Shown here: positions 10,845 to 20,970 of the stretch, piece after piece
Position numbering within the stretch: position 1 is the stretch's first letter
Layout of the letters: every line of letters starts with the position of its first letter
Origin: Platerodrilus igneus
Lineage: Eukaryota > Arthropoda > Insecta > Coleoptera > Lycidae
Length of the DNA stretch: 64,000 nucleotides
Assembly (NCBI GenBank): GCA_036346225.1
Contig: JARFIW010001215.1
Coordinates: 8,446,501 to 8,510,500 of the forward strand
Reading direction: 5' to 3'
The notes under the pieces: model-generated
What the model was told of the DNA's origin: nothing
Databases searched by the model: none
What the model saw: only the letters and a program-made list of their open reading frames with translations
Program-made: the position numbers and the translations under genes

Positions 10845-11240
10845 AGTAAGTCTTTCCTTTTTAAAAATATTTTTCTAGCTTGAGCTATTCTAGCAACTAT
10901 ATCCCTTCTGCTAGTCCGTCCTTTCTAATTATACTACCTAAATAGCAAAATTCATCTACCTCCTCTAACTCGGTATTACCTATTTTTAATTTTGGTTTAG
11001 AACTAGGCTGTAACTTACTTGTCATTATCTTTGTCCTTCCTGAGTTAATTCTTATACTACAGTTACTCTGTAGTATCTCATCTAAAATATTTTAAAACTC
11101 TCCTAACTCTTTTCCAGACTCTGCTATAATGGCTATATCATCCTGAAAACGTAACATGTCTATTTTCTGTTCCTGTACACTAATACCTATCTCTTTTCTC
11201 TCCCTAGCTAAGTTTAAAGCTTCCTTAATATACACGTTCG
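10845..11240 (-). pseudogene. Non-LTR retrotransposon reverse transcriptase, C-terminal fragment
   Basis: Minus-strand frames give KIDMLRFQDDIAIIAESGKE, the catalytic YADD-like motif region (here FQDD). NILDEILQ, RINSGRTKIMTSK and VDEFCYLGSIIRKDG follow in the order typical of the end of the reverse transcriptase domain of LINE elements common in insect genomes. A stop and a frameshift interrupt it. The fragment is about 130 codons and lacks both the endonuclease and the 3' tail. Confidence 0.75.
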
Positions 11241-11247
11241 TATACCG

Positions 11248-11432
11248 TGCACATTTGTGCACTTACGATGCACAAACGATTGGCTATAAAAAATTCGAAC
11301 TTTCTTCGGCGGCGGTGGTGGTGGAGGGACTGCCGTTTCCACCCCCCGTATTGTTTTCTTCGCATCTTTGTATAGAGAGGTGCACAAACGTTCGTTCACT
11401 GTGCACATTTGTGCACCTACGATGCACAAACC
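11248..11432. repeat. Duplicated palindromic motif
   Basis: A block containing the palindrome GTGCACATTTGTGCAC followed by TACGATGCACAAAC (one base differing before TACG) occurs at about 11249-11281 and 11401-11431. Between the copies are a GGC/GGT-rich tract and GTGCACAAACG. It looks like the ends or subrepeats of a short unidentified element. Confidence 0.55.
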
Positions 11433-11439
11433 AATGACG

Positions 11440-13195
11440 TAGAAAAAAGTACAAATTTCGATTCGGGGCGGGAAAGGGCTGTGGAAATTGCGCTAGAAAC
11501 ACAGACGAGAAACTGTTGAAAAGTATCCTACTTCAATTAGACAAGCTGTAAGTAAAAAATCCAGAAATGTGGACTACAGTTGCGTAGTTTTGCGGTATTT
11601 AATTACGACTTTTAGAAAATCATGGTTATATTATCTATACGCCATGGGTGCCGTTCCAGCGTTTCAAAGAAAAAAAAGTTTAAGAGCTTTATAACACTCT
11701 GTATACTATATCAAACTTCCCTAACTTCGCGTATTCGTGACCTTCAGTAAACCAGCAGCTGCTTCTAGATGCCCAACAGCGATCAAAGTCACGACGACCG
11801 ACGTAAAAATATTAGAAAGAGCGTTTTAAATTCCTAACATAACAAAGTGAACCCATTATAAAATGATTACAGGTTATTGTTACTATAACGTAGATGTTCT
11901 GCTAAAAAATACCTTACAATTGCATGCCAAACTGGCAGTTTTATGACTTGGCGCCTACTTCCAATGTAATTATAATTAATCAGGCAGTTGTAATTTTTCT
12001 CATGTAATTAATGGTAATTTTACGTTGCGTATTGCGTTGCGTTAAGATCGTTCTTACATGATAACATATTATCTTTGAGTAAAGAGTAGTAAACATCCAA
12101 CCAATATACAATTTCCTCCAGGCATGGTATATTATTTACAGTCAATTTTAATAACAAATGAGCAGAAATTCCAACGCTTACTGATTGTTACAGCGAACAC
12201 ATTTTTTAACCAATTATTTATCTCCAAGAATTTTATAATTAAGACGACCTGTTGTTGGTTAGTCGTTCTTCTACTTTTGGTCCTCGTTGCTATATCTACA
12301 TACACCTCTTCGAATATAATAGTATGATGTAATATTTTCCATCTAATTTTAATAGAAGATAAAAACTAGTCTATATTAAGTTACATGGAGATGTAACTAG
12401 CAGTATAAAAATAGATAACGCAATATAACATAACCTGTTGATCCATGATGATGATGATCAAGAATGCAGCGTCTTCGGCAAAGTTCGTACAAAGCCGGTG
12501 GAATGCAGAGCCTGCTGTGAACCGTGCGGCGTAATACAGGTAGCTACCACATGATTGTATAGGACGCGCGACTCGCCCTCTTTACCCCACCTAATAAAAA
12601 CACGGGCCATTGTTGAGATACTACAGACAGCCAGCAGGCAACATCGTACAAATGCTATCCATCTGGAGCCAAACAAAACACAATCGTTTACAGATGGTGG
12701 CATTTTTAAAATTCTTGTTGGTCTTTGTATATAATGATGTCTATTAAATTGTTATATAGGATTAGTTGGAAAATACAAAAATTTAAGCAATTTGTAGGAT
12801 AATTATTAAAATCGGCGTCGCTTGTTTCAGTCATTCCTGTCTCAACTGTGAAACAAAACTAAATTAATTATTTTAAGAACAACGCTGCCAACTTTTTAAA
12901 AATTTAAATGTAATTAAACAAATAAATGGTGGCAGTCTAAAATTAATAATTGTAAGTGAACGCATGAAAAGCAAGGAACATACATTAGAGCATGTTACAA
13001 GCGCGAATAAAGTCGATGGGGGCCTTTGTTATTTATACTTCCATATTGTAACGAAAATTATAGTACGCACCATATCTCAAAAACAATCCTTAGGTAGGGA
13101 GTAGGAACATATGGAGGAATTCACTATTAATAAATTTGGCGTATGCTTAGAAATTCGAATCCATAAGTAAATACTAATTTAGTTAGATTTGTATA
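11440..13195. other. AT-rich sequence with no identified feature
   Basis: No gene or repeat was recognised. The minus-strand open frame at 12458-12703 (81 codons, including VFIRWGKEGESRVLYNH) has slightly higher G+C but matches nothing I know. Confidence 0.45.
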
Positions 13196-13379
13196 ATTTT
13201 AAGTCGGCCCCTCAGGTCGCACAGGTAAGCAGAGTCGGCAGCTGCTATCCGGTATTTCGGTTCCCCTATTTGTTGCTAGTGTTTTGTTGATCAGACATAC
13301 TTCAAAGTCAATGCTATGGGTACCATTATTTAACCCTAACTTTTGTTTTAGTCCATAAATTGTATTTAACGATTCATTA

Positions 13380-13789
13380 TGTTTATTAACGCCCGGGTTC
13401 TTATGATTATATGTATCGACGTATCTCAGGCGTATTCTATTGTTCCAACCGTCGTTCCTGCTCTTCAACGAAGTGGACTGTAAGGCAATTTATTGGACGT
13501 GTTACGTACGCACTATCACTGTGTTATTTAGGGGTTTATCGATAAAATCACATTCCAACACTATTGACTTAACTCACTTTATCGAACTAACACAACCGAT
13601 TGTCTTCGATGTCCATGAGCAAGTGTCTATCACTACCCCTTTAGTCCAACTAAATTTCCATCGGCACAAAGGAGGTATATGACAGGATATGGCGGGACAA
13701 GGGATGTCAGCTTTACTATTTGATTTACAACTACGAATTTACAATGACTTAAAATTAATCACGAAAACGTGCGACAAAGAGACCAAACA
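13380..13789 (-). repeat. 3' LTR of a reverse-oriented BEL/Pao element
   Basis: Read on the minus strand it starts TGTTTGGTCTCTTTGTCGCA at 13789 and ends in TTAATAAACA at 13380, with TG...CA termini and about 410 bp. Its first 40 bases and its end resemble the LTRs of the complete element at 29034-35616, but the interior differs at many positions. The polypurine-like GGTGGGCGGA lies just inside it, as in the complete element. Confidence 0.8.
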
Positions 13790-13884
13790 TTCCGCCCACC
13801 AAAATAAAGTTGAACTAACTTATTTTATATTTAAAAATAATTAAAGCTATTAACTAAAAAACCTAAACCGATAAACTTATATAA

Positions 13885-14960
13885 GTGCTGAAACAAATAA
13901 CTAAGCAAATGTACGCTTTCAATAATTTTGCGTCACGACACCGATTCATTGTGACATTACATGTGATTTTCCAATGCTCCACCCGAAGGTACTACATTGG
14001 CCAGGAAGCGAGTTTTATTACCTGGAAAATTTTGAATTTTGCCGAATCCTTGCTGTTCCAAGCAAGGAGGATCTTAACGTTCCGCACAACACTACACACG
14101 GGACCTCCATTTTACCTCTCATCCGAACGAGGTGTATTATTGCGAAAAATGCCTCGCCTAACATTTTCAAGCGGACCGTGTCGGATTCGAACCGGGACCT
14201 AGGGCGTAGTAGTTCACACATACCACTACGCCACGGAGCCGCCTGATTCATTGTGACAGAGAAAGGTCCACCAAAGTCGACTCCCGTATGCAAATACGCC
14301 TTACCTGGAGTTAACCTAGAAGCTAGTAAATCCCCCATAAGGGGGCATAAAGCCACAGGGTATACAGGAAAACAACAAATGCAGGATTTCAAACATTGCC
14401 GAATAGCCCTCTTTGCGGACAAGATCCAATAATTTTAAGTTCATAAAAATTGAGTTATTCGATTTCCAGGATGTAAATGTCTTTTATGACAATCTAATAT
14501 AATAATTTCAGTCAACCGATGCGACCAAGGAAGCAAAATTGGAAATTTTGCATCATGCGATAACTCTGAATTGCGCAGGCGACCGCCCACCAACAACAAA
14601 TCACGACTATCTAGAAACGGACTAAAACTTAGTTGTTTACTAACAAGTTTTCCAATTTTAATATTTGCAATGTCTTGGGCAAAACCATTAGTTTGAACTC
14701 TTTTAATCAATAAATGTATAGCCTCTTGCTGCTGAGCTAGAGACAAACTATCAAAATATTTTGAACGCAAATCCGTCGGACATTGAACATTACGAATAAA
14801 ATGACGAATACAGGTAATAATCTTACAAATTTTCTGCAGCTTTGAAAATTTATCCAATAACAAATCTACGAAATTCTCAGGCATAACGACTGTTAACGGC
14901 AGAGTACGATATTCGACGTCCATCTGAGATGAGTCGATAAGTTTTGGCAGCGACGTTACT
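13885..14960 (-). pseudogene. BEL integrase (partial, split by SINE)
   Basis: The frame 14923-14441 carries MDVEYRTLPLTVVMPENF, the linker, and the zinc-binding HHCC start (DCHKRHLHPGNRITQFL). The frame below 14422 carries KSCICCFPVYPVALCP and GVDFGGPFSV with the first catalytic aspartate. There the SINE (13957-14244) interrupts the gene. The remaining part ends at the deletion at about 13885, so the second aspartate and the glutamate of the DD35E triad are lost. The intact order can be seen in the copy at 33247-35108. Confidence 0.82.
13957..14244 (-). mobile_element. tRNA-derived SINE, full length (copy 3)
   Basis: Flanked by the 14-bp target duplication GATTCATTGTGACA (13943-13956 and 14245-14258). 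The interrupted integrase can be compared with its uninterrupted homologue near 34275, so both boundaries are exact. On the minus strand it begins GGCGGCTCCGTGGCGTAGTG (A box), has the B box GGTTCGAATCC, a central block, and ends CATTGGAAAATCACATGTAA without a poly(A) tail. Confidence 0.9.
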
Positions 14961-14969
14961 GGTCATTCT

Positions 14970-16435
14970 TCGCTACGACGCACTAACCAGGAAGACCCTG
15001 TCCACCATAATGGATGATGAACCAACTCTGAAGCCAAAAGTCACGTGAGGCACAATCCGCAGGGTTATCCTGGGACTTAACATGAAATTACAAAGACGGA
15101 AGAATACGTTCTTGAATATGCGAAATGCGATTGCTAACAAATGTCTTCCACTTATACGAGGAAGACCGAATCCAAGACAAAACAACAGTGGAATCTGACC
15201 ATGCGAAAATACTACTAAATCATAAACTATCTGTAAAAGTATTTTTGACGAAATCTGCCAAGAGTACGGCAGCACACAATTCGAGACGGGGCAATGAAAC
15301 GCGATTAGTAGAAGCAACCTTCGATTTTGCGCATACTAATAACATGACAATATTACCTTCTAAATCGAACGAACGAAAATAGACGACAGCTGCATACCTG
15401 GCTTCAGAAGCATCACAGACCCTTGCAACTCCACCCTTTTAGAATTATTACATACATGCGACGCGAAATCTTAATATTCGAAACCGCTGGCAATTCACCC
15501 AAAAAATGTTTCCATTTATCTACGATTTCCAATGGCGGCTCTTCGGCCCAACTGAGGTCTAAAAACCAAAGATCTTGAACCAAACGTTTAGCGAAAAATT
15601 ACTAAAGGCGCTATCAAACCAAGAGGATCAAAAATTTTTGCGATAACCGACAAAATATTACGCTTAGTGCAAGTGCGCTCTTCAACGTTTAAGTTGTATA
15701 AAAATACATCTGTAAGAGCGCGTCACTAAAGGCCTAAAATTTTTATTGAACCACTATCTTTATCTTGAAATGTAATTGCTTTCGAACTGGACAAGGACTC
15801 CTTCAATTTGGACATCACTTCCAGGCAATTACTATTCCATTTTCTTAATTGAAAACCGCCACTAGCGCAAATTCTATTCAACTCACCAATTAATTGATTT
15901 GCAGCTTCAATCGAATTGCATCCAGTGACTAAATCAACATAGGTATCGCTCGCCAATACCGAGGACGCGAAAGGAAAATTAATCGATTCAAACTTTGCCA
16001 ATTCTTGAATAATACGCAAAGCCAAAAAAGGCGATGCGAAACTCCATAAGTCACAGTATTTAATTTAAAATCCATAATAGGATCCGACAGAGAAAATCTC
16101 CAGACGATACGTTGATTATCACGATGAATATCTTTAACCAAAATCTGCCGATACATTTGTTTAATATCAGCTGTAATTACGATAGCATGTACACGAAAGT
16201 GCAATAACAAAATTGCAATGTCTTTTGCAGAGCAGGGACAATAGCCAAGCCATCATTTAAATAATTTCCAGATTGATCCTGACACGAAGCATCGACAACC
16301 ACACGCAATTTGGTGGTAGTGCTATCACGCTCTCATGAACCAACGAATTTTCAGGCGATTCCACTTGAGCCATGTGACTGCTTTTCAAATAATCCTCCAT
16401 AAATTTTTTATAATCCGAATACAATTCAGGATTTT
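14970..16435 (-). pseudogene. BEL reverse transcriptase and RNase H, broken
   Basis: The reverse transcriptase runs from about 16435 to 15700. It includes VITADIKQMYRQILVKD (16180 on) with the first catalytic aspartate, and SVLASDTYVDLVTGCNS, where the catalytic YVDD has lost one D through an in-frame deletion (TYVDLVTG). RNase H follows at about 15600-14970 with DASEA-like and WSDSTVV-like segments in several frames. The loss of one catalytic aspartate plus frameshifts makes it inactive. Confidence 0.8.
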
Positions 16436-16439
16436 TTAA

Positions 16440-17260
16440 CTAACGACGTTCTAACAACAAAAATCTTTTAATAGCAATCGATCTCGTAGCCACGAATGAA
16501 GGTTCAGAAATTTTAAAGGGCAAAGACACTAGAAAACGACCGTCCTTGTTACGTCTATAATTTTCCACAAATTTCTTTTCACACCTTTCTTCTTCAGGAG
16601 AAATGTGTTTCTTGAAGAGAATATTTTCTAATTCCCAAAATTGACGAATGACGCTGTCTAAGGACTCAACAAAAGCACACAACGACGTAATAGAATTATT
16701 CGGGGAAACGACCTTTCGCGTTAACACCCAACCAAAGCTTGTTTTAATAGCAACTGGCTCGCAAGCGACACCCCAACGAGATTCGTTCAGCAAAACCTGA
16801 GCAAATATTTCAGCTCCGAGTAGCATGTCAATCTTACCAGGAATATTAAAATTAGGATCAGCTAAGGCTAAACCTCGAGTATGCGACCATTCCTTGACCC
16901 CTATAGACGACGAAGGTAATTGATTATAAATGTTAGGTAAAATATAACAATCAATTTCATATGCCGGAGACCTTGCTCACGAGGGGGCTGACTACACACG
17001 ATAGTGCACCAAACACCAACGACGAATTCAAGCCAAGTCCTTGAACAGTGACATTGGCTCTCCGTTTCTTTAAACCTAATTCCTGACGGCACCTTTCAGT
17101 CATAAAACTTTCCATGGATCCGTTATCTGAAATTATACGAACAGCTTGCAATTTTCTTGTATAATCGAACACCGACACCATTGCCGTAGCTAACAGCGTG
17201 GTTGTATGTTCTAATGACGTCGAAATTAACGAGCTAGTGGCAGGTTGTTCATGCACACCT
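16440..17260 (-). pseudogene. BEL aspartic protease and pol N-terminal region
   Basis: The frame 17343-16957 contains the segment HEQPATSSLISTSLEHTTTL followed by the retropepsin motif (RIISDNGSMESFMTERC). The frame 16826-16440 contains MLLGAEIFAQVLLNESRWGV, FGWVLTRKVVSPNN and RNKDGRFLVSLPFK, the DUF1758-to-reverse-transcriptase linker typical of BEL. The reading frame across FGWVLTRKVV is intact here, whereas the complete copy has a frameshift at this point (about 31775). Confidence 0.8.
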
Positions 17261-17378
17261 AGCTCACAATTTGTGTCTTCGTGTCGTTTCACCTGACATC
17301 GCAGCTTTTTAGCAACAGTCGGCACGGAGAAGATCCGGCTCAACTGCCTTTTTCCATGGCCAAAAGTTATAATTTAAA

Positions 17379-17673
17379 AGAAGTAGGTTTGATGAGTCTT
17401 AAGTTAATACAAAGTAAAAAGAAATTATTGGCAAGTGACTCAAATTCAGCCACGAGGTGAAACGACACGAAGACACAAATTGTGAGCTAAGTGATGCTGT
17501 TCTTCCCATAAGGTGTCTGTATTAAATATTACAAATTTGCTACTCCTATCCTGATGGGCCCCAATTAGGGCGAAACGCGCCGACAGGATGCCCTCGTGGC
17601 TGAATTTGAGTCACTTGCCAATAATTTCTTTTTACTTGGTATTAATTTAAGACTCATTAAACCTACTTTTCTT
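17379..17673. mobile_element. Inverted-repeat element with about 80-bp arms
   Basis: The left arm (about 17379-17457, AGTAGGTTTGATGAGTCTTA onward) and right arm (about 17593-17673) are inverted copies with few mismatches. The loop holds the 34-nt segment also found inverted at 17261-17294, and a hammerhead-like motif at 17545-17588. No coding capacity. It may be a fragment of a Penelope-like element or a MITE. Confidence 0.65.
17544..17588 (+). ncRNA. Hammerhead ribozyme-like motif (type I layout, probably a relic)
   Basis: Stem I can form between TCCTATC (17544-17550) and GACAGGA (17582-17588) with one mismatch. It flanks CTGATG (17551-17556), a stem II of GCCC/GGGC with a six-base loop (17558-17571), GAAA (17572-17575), and a short stem III (ACGCGC). 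C81 sits at the cleavage position just before the stem I 3' strand. The core differs from consensus at A9 (G) and at the last base of stem III. Such short-stem-III hammerheads are known in Penelope-like elements and retrozymes. Activity is not implied. Confidence 0.5.
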
Positions 17674-17879
17674 ATATATATGGATTGGAAACATGCGGCT
17701 CATAAGGCGCGGAAACGAACCGTTAAGAAGTTATAGGGATTTGATGTGCCCATAGTAAGTCTATAGAAAAATGTTTTTCGAGTCTTAATGCATACAACAT
17801 TAAACAGAACGTAACCTTTTTCCTTTGGGGATGGAGAAGTTAAGCTAGCACACACGCATCAAATGCTCGAGAGCAGGAA

Positions 17880-19210
17880 GGGATGGGGATCGCTTTATGA
17901 ATGAAATTGTTTGTCCATAAGATGTTAAATGGGAGGTTACCGCAATAACTGCTTTTCCTTTTCGCTCTTGTAGTAGAGTGCTCGTGGAACAGCCGTTTAG
18001 GCATTGCATCATGGAACTCGAGAGGCATGGTTTACCTGTCTAACTGTTACTATTCTTTCTCCTTCAGTATGCCCATAATATCTGAAATGGCCTTCCACGT
18101 TCTTTCCTTTTCCAGAAGTATGTCTGATGAAATGTTGTCTTGATGTACCTCTTGGTTGCTTGGTTGCTCGTGGTCTTTGCTGTTTGTCTTTCCCGTCTTG
18201 AATATTCAAAGACGGTGTGACCAGCGGTATCTTCTTCGTCAGGCGGCTTCGTGGTGTAGTTGGTATTGGTGTGACTACTATGCCCATGGTGCCGGGTTCA
18301 AATGTTAAGCGAGATTTTTCACAAAAATACGCCCTCGTTCGGATGAGAGGTAAAATGGAGGTCCCGTGTGTGAGTGTTGTCACACACATTAAAGATCCCT
18401 ACCTTGTTTGCAACAGCAAGGGTTCGGCAAAATTCAAAATTTCCAGGTAAAAACAACTCGCTTCCTGGCCAATGTAGTACCTTCGGGTGGAGCACTGGAA
18501 AATCAAATGTAAGGGGTATCTTCATCGCAGTACCAGCACGTGTTATCGTTCAATTTGCCTATCCTTTTCAGGTAATTGCAGAAGACGCCATGTCCTTTCA
18601 GAGCCTGGGTTATATGATAATCTGTTTTGCACCACCGTGTGGTGAACCATTTGTTTACGTCTTTGATGAATATCTTGGCCCATCCTTTGAATTGGTCCAC
18701 TGGTCCTACTTTTGTAGCAACATTACCGTCTGGACTTTACCCCGTTTCTATACAGACCCGTTTTTTTCTTTTATTTTTAATTTAATTGGAGCGATTAAGG
18801 CAATTAGCAGGTTCGATAAGCCAACGCCACTCTTATCGTAAATCTTTCTATTACAGGCCTCTATTTTGTGTTCATAGAGTCTGTATTACAGTGCTATCTT
18901 GTATACCGGAACTCCACATAAAAACATCGAATTGACAGCACATACCAGCATCCTCCTTCGAATGGGTTTGGGTCCTCTTTTATTTGGGGTGTTCCTTACG
19001 ATTGTCCTAGCTGTTCTATTCGCCTTAGCATATATTTCCTTTACGTGCTTGGTCATTCTTAGGTTCCTGTCGATATGAACTCCCATATACGTCACCGACT
19101 TACTAGTATTAATTGCGAGATCCTAACTCTTACAGATATGTATTCCACCACCTCCGTCTTCTTTAATGCAATCTTGATCTTTATTTCTTTAGCTCTGCAA
19201 CCGCTAATGT
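17880..19210 (-). pseudogene. R1-like LINE, reverse transcriptase C-terminus and 3' end, split by a SINE
   Basis: The minus-strand frame 19095-18886 reads MTYMGVHIDRNLRMTKHVKE and then RRRMLVCAVNSMFLCGVPVY, the post-catalytic part of an R1/TRAS-like reverse transcriptase. After degraded sequence, the frame 18700-18503 gives KWFTTRWCKTDYHITQALKG, GHGVFCNYLKRIGK and CWYCDEDTP, the C-terminal cysteine motif. The SINE at 18239-18514 interrupts it there. The coding tail resumes below 18226 as ERQTAKTTSNQ and later VRQVNHASRVP-like frames. Several stops. The 5' parts (ORF1, endonuclease, catalytic YADD) are absent. Confidence 0.72.
18239..18514 (+). mobile_element. tRNA-derived SINE (copy 4), B-box segment deleted
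   Basis: Flanked by GGTATCTTCTTCG (18226-18238) and GGTATCTTCATCG (18515-18527), a 13-bp target duplication with one change. The head has a consensus A box (TGGTGTAGTTGG, 18252-18263). At 18300 the sequence jumps from GGGTTCAAAT straight to GTTAAGCGAG, losing about 25 bp that other copies have (B-box end and the CCGACACGG segment). The rest, including the tail, is typical. Confidence 0.88.
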
Positions 19211-19239
19211 TTCAAAGTAAAGGTCCCAAGTACCGAATC

Positions 19240-19710
19240 CTGTGGAACCCCACAACAGACGTTACTATACAACGGTCACTCAGGTAGGACCTTACCCCTT
19301 TCTCTTTCTTTACCTTTTTCTTAGGTCTATTCTATACGAGGTGCAGAGCAATTTGGTGATATGCACAGATACCACTCTTAAGTTTTTCTTAAAGAAGTTC
19401 TTGATCGGTATTATACGCTTTTAGTTATGTTAATTAGTCATTTTATCTTTGTGTGATTTTTTCATAAACGTTGCGCAATGAAGCGTAATTCAAAACCGTT
19501 TATATAAACGTCGAATTGACATTTAAAATACAACAATTGACTATTAAAATGTAACAAGGGGACGGTTTCTAGTAGACCTTAGAAAATTCAATTCAGTGAA
19601 CGAACTCATGCCAAAAGAGAATAAAATACCTCTGTTGGTGATATGAGTGATATCCCTAAAAGTAGATAACCATCTACCCTTAATAAACCGCAGGTACCCC
19701 TACGCTTGTT
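19240..19710. other. No identified feature
   Basis: AT-rich sequence between the LINE fragment and the mariner element; no coding or repeat signal was recognised. Confidence 0.4.
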
Positions 19711-19713
19711 ATA

Positions 19714-20968
19714 CGAGGGTCGTTCAATAAGTCCTTAGAAAATCCAAGAGATGGCGTAATACCGAAAATAAAATGTTCACAGTAAGCAGTACTCTTACCT
19801 AGTCAGCTGTTAGAGTTTCAGCCGTATCCATCACGTAGTTTCATTTTTGTTGTTGATTGAAGTATAAACTTTCATTTGATTATAACAATGAATAAAAGTT
19901 GAGTTTCGAGCAGTGGTTAAACACTTGTATTCAAAAGGGTTAACGGCGAAAAAATCAAAGCTGAGTTGGATGAAGTTCATGGCACATGTACTCTTGTGTT
20001 TGCAACTGTTTACAATTGGGTGAATGAGTTTAAACGTGGCCGTACGTCCACAAAAGATGAACATCGTTCCGGACGCCCTGTGGAAGTGTCTACCCTAGAA
20101 ATGATTGACAAAATCCACGATATGATTTTAAATGATCGACGAATAAAGGTGCGGGAAATAGTTGAGGCCACAGGCATATCGCAAGGCACAGTCGCTACAA
20201 TTTTGCACGAAAAATTGGCTGCGAAAAAAATCTCAGCAAGATGGGCGTCGCGTTTGCTCACAGAGGAGAATAAACGCAATTGAATGGTCGATTCTGATGC
20301 TGTTTTGGTGCTTTTCCATCGCAACCCTAAGGATTTTCTGCGTCGATACATAACTGTCGACGAAATATGGATACATCACTATACTCCAGAGAGAAAAGAA
20401 TAGTCAAAACAGTGGATTTTTGAAGGCGAACAGGCTCCGAAGAAGGCGAAGACGATGAAATCGGCCGGCAAGGTTGTGGTCACGGCATTTTGGGATGCAC
20501 GCGGAATCACCTATATCGATTACTTGGAAAAGGGAAAAACGATAACAGAGTATTATGCGTCGTTATTGGACCAGCTGAGCGAAGAAATCAAGGAATCACG
20601 TCCTCTTTTGAAACGGAAAAAGATCCTCTTTCATCAAGACAATGTGCAGGTGCACACCTGCGCAGTTGCGATGGAATTAAAGTGCCAATTATTACAACAT
20701 CCACCGTATTCGCCAGATTTGGCCCTCGGCAACTTTTTATTATTTCCCAACTTGAAGAAATGGTTTGGCGGAAAGGTTTACGTCTAACGAAGTCATCGTC
20801 CAAACAAATGCCTATTTTGAGGAGCTTCCGAAATTCTATTTTTTGGACGGTTTAAAAATTTGGAAAAACGCTTAGAAAAATGTATAGAGCTGCAAGGGAG
20901 ATTATGTTGAAAAATAAAAAAAAATCTACCCACCTACTTTTTTCTAAGGACTTATTGAACGACACCCG
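19714..20968 (+). mobile_element. Mariner element, full length (1255 bp)
   Basis: The TA target duplication is at 19712-19713 and 20969-20970. The terminal inverted repeats start CGAGGGTCGTTCAATAAGTC and CGGGTGTCGTTCAATAAGTC (reverse complement of the right end). They share about 29 bp with two mismatches. Length and ends fit the mariner family; the transposase inside is broken. Confidence 0.9.
19885..20875 (+). pseudogene. Mariner transposase, broken
   Basis: The DNA-binding half reads VVKHLYSKGLTAKK and then, after a one-base shift, ELDEVHGTC, WVNEFKRGRTSTKDEHRSGR and ATGISQGTVATILHEKL (about 19915-20220). The catalytic half holds TVDEIWIHHYTPERKE (first aspartate, about 20355), FWDARGITYIDYLEKGKTI, LFHQDNVQVHTCAVAM (second aspartate, about 20635) and PPYSPDLALGNFLLFPNLKK (third aspartate, about 20705). 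The spacing fits the D,D34D pattern. A premature stop after LTEENKRN, a TAG at 20402 and a frameshift near 20785 inactivate it. It would have cut and pasted the element at TA sites. Confidence 0.88.
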
Positions 20969-20970
20969 TA

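Larger units (their letters stand above)
13790..17294 (-). mobile_element. BEL/Pao retrotransposon, 5'-truncated, with internal deletion and SINE insertion
   Basis: This is a second copy of the family at 29034-35616, inverted relative to it. It retains the protease, reverse transcriptase, RNase H and part of the integrase, then jumps to the 3' non-coding region. The 5' LTR and gag are gone. The 5' edge lies at a 34-nt segment (17261-17294) repeated in inverted orientation at 17455-17488. A deletion joins TTTGTTTCAGCAC in the integrase to CTTATATAAG in the 3' untranslated part (near 13885), removing the equivalent of about 790 bp; CAC is present on both sides. Many frameshifts disrupt the coding regions. 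Confidence 0.88.

Noticed and set aside
14018..14422. Minus-strand 134-codon frame joining unrelated segments
   Set aside because: It is a read-through from the BEL integrase into the SINE and is not a single protein.
18009..18389. Minus-strand 126-codon frame
   Set aside because: A chance fusion of SINE sequence and LINE tail.
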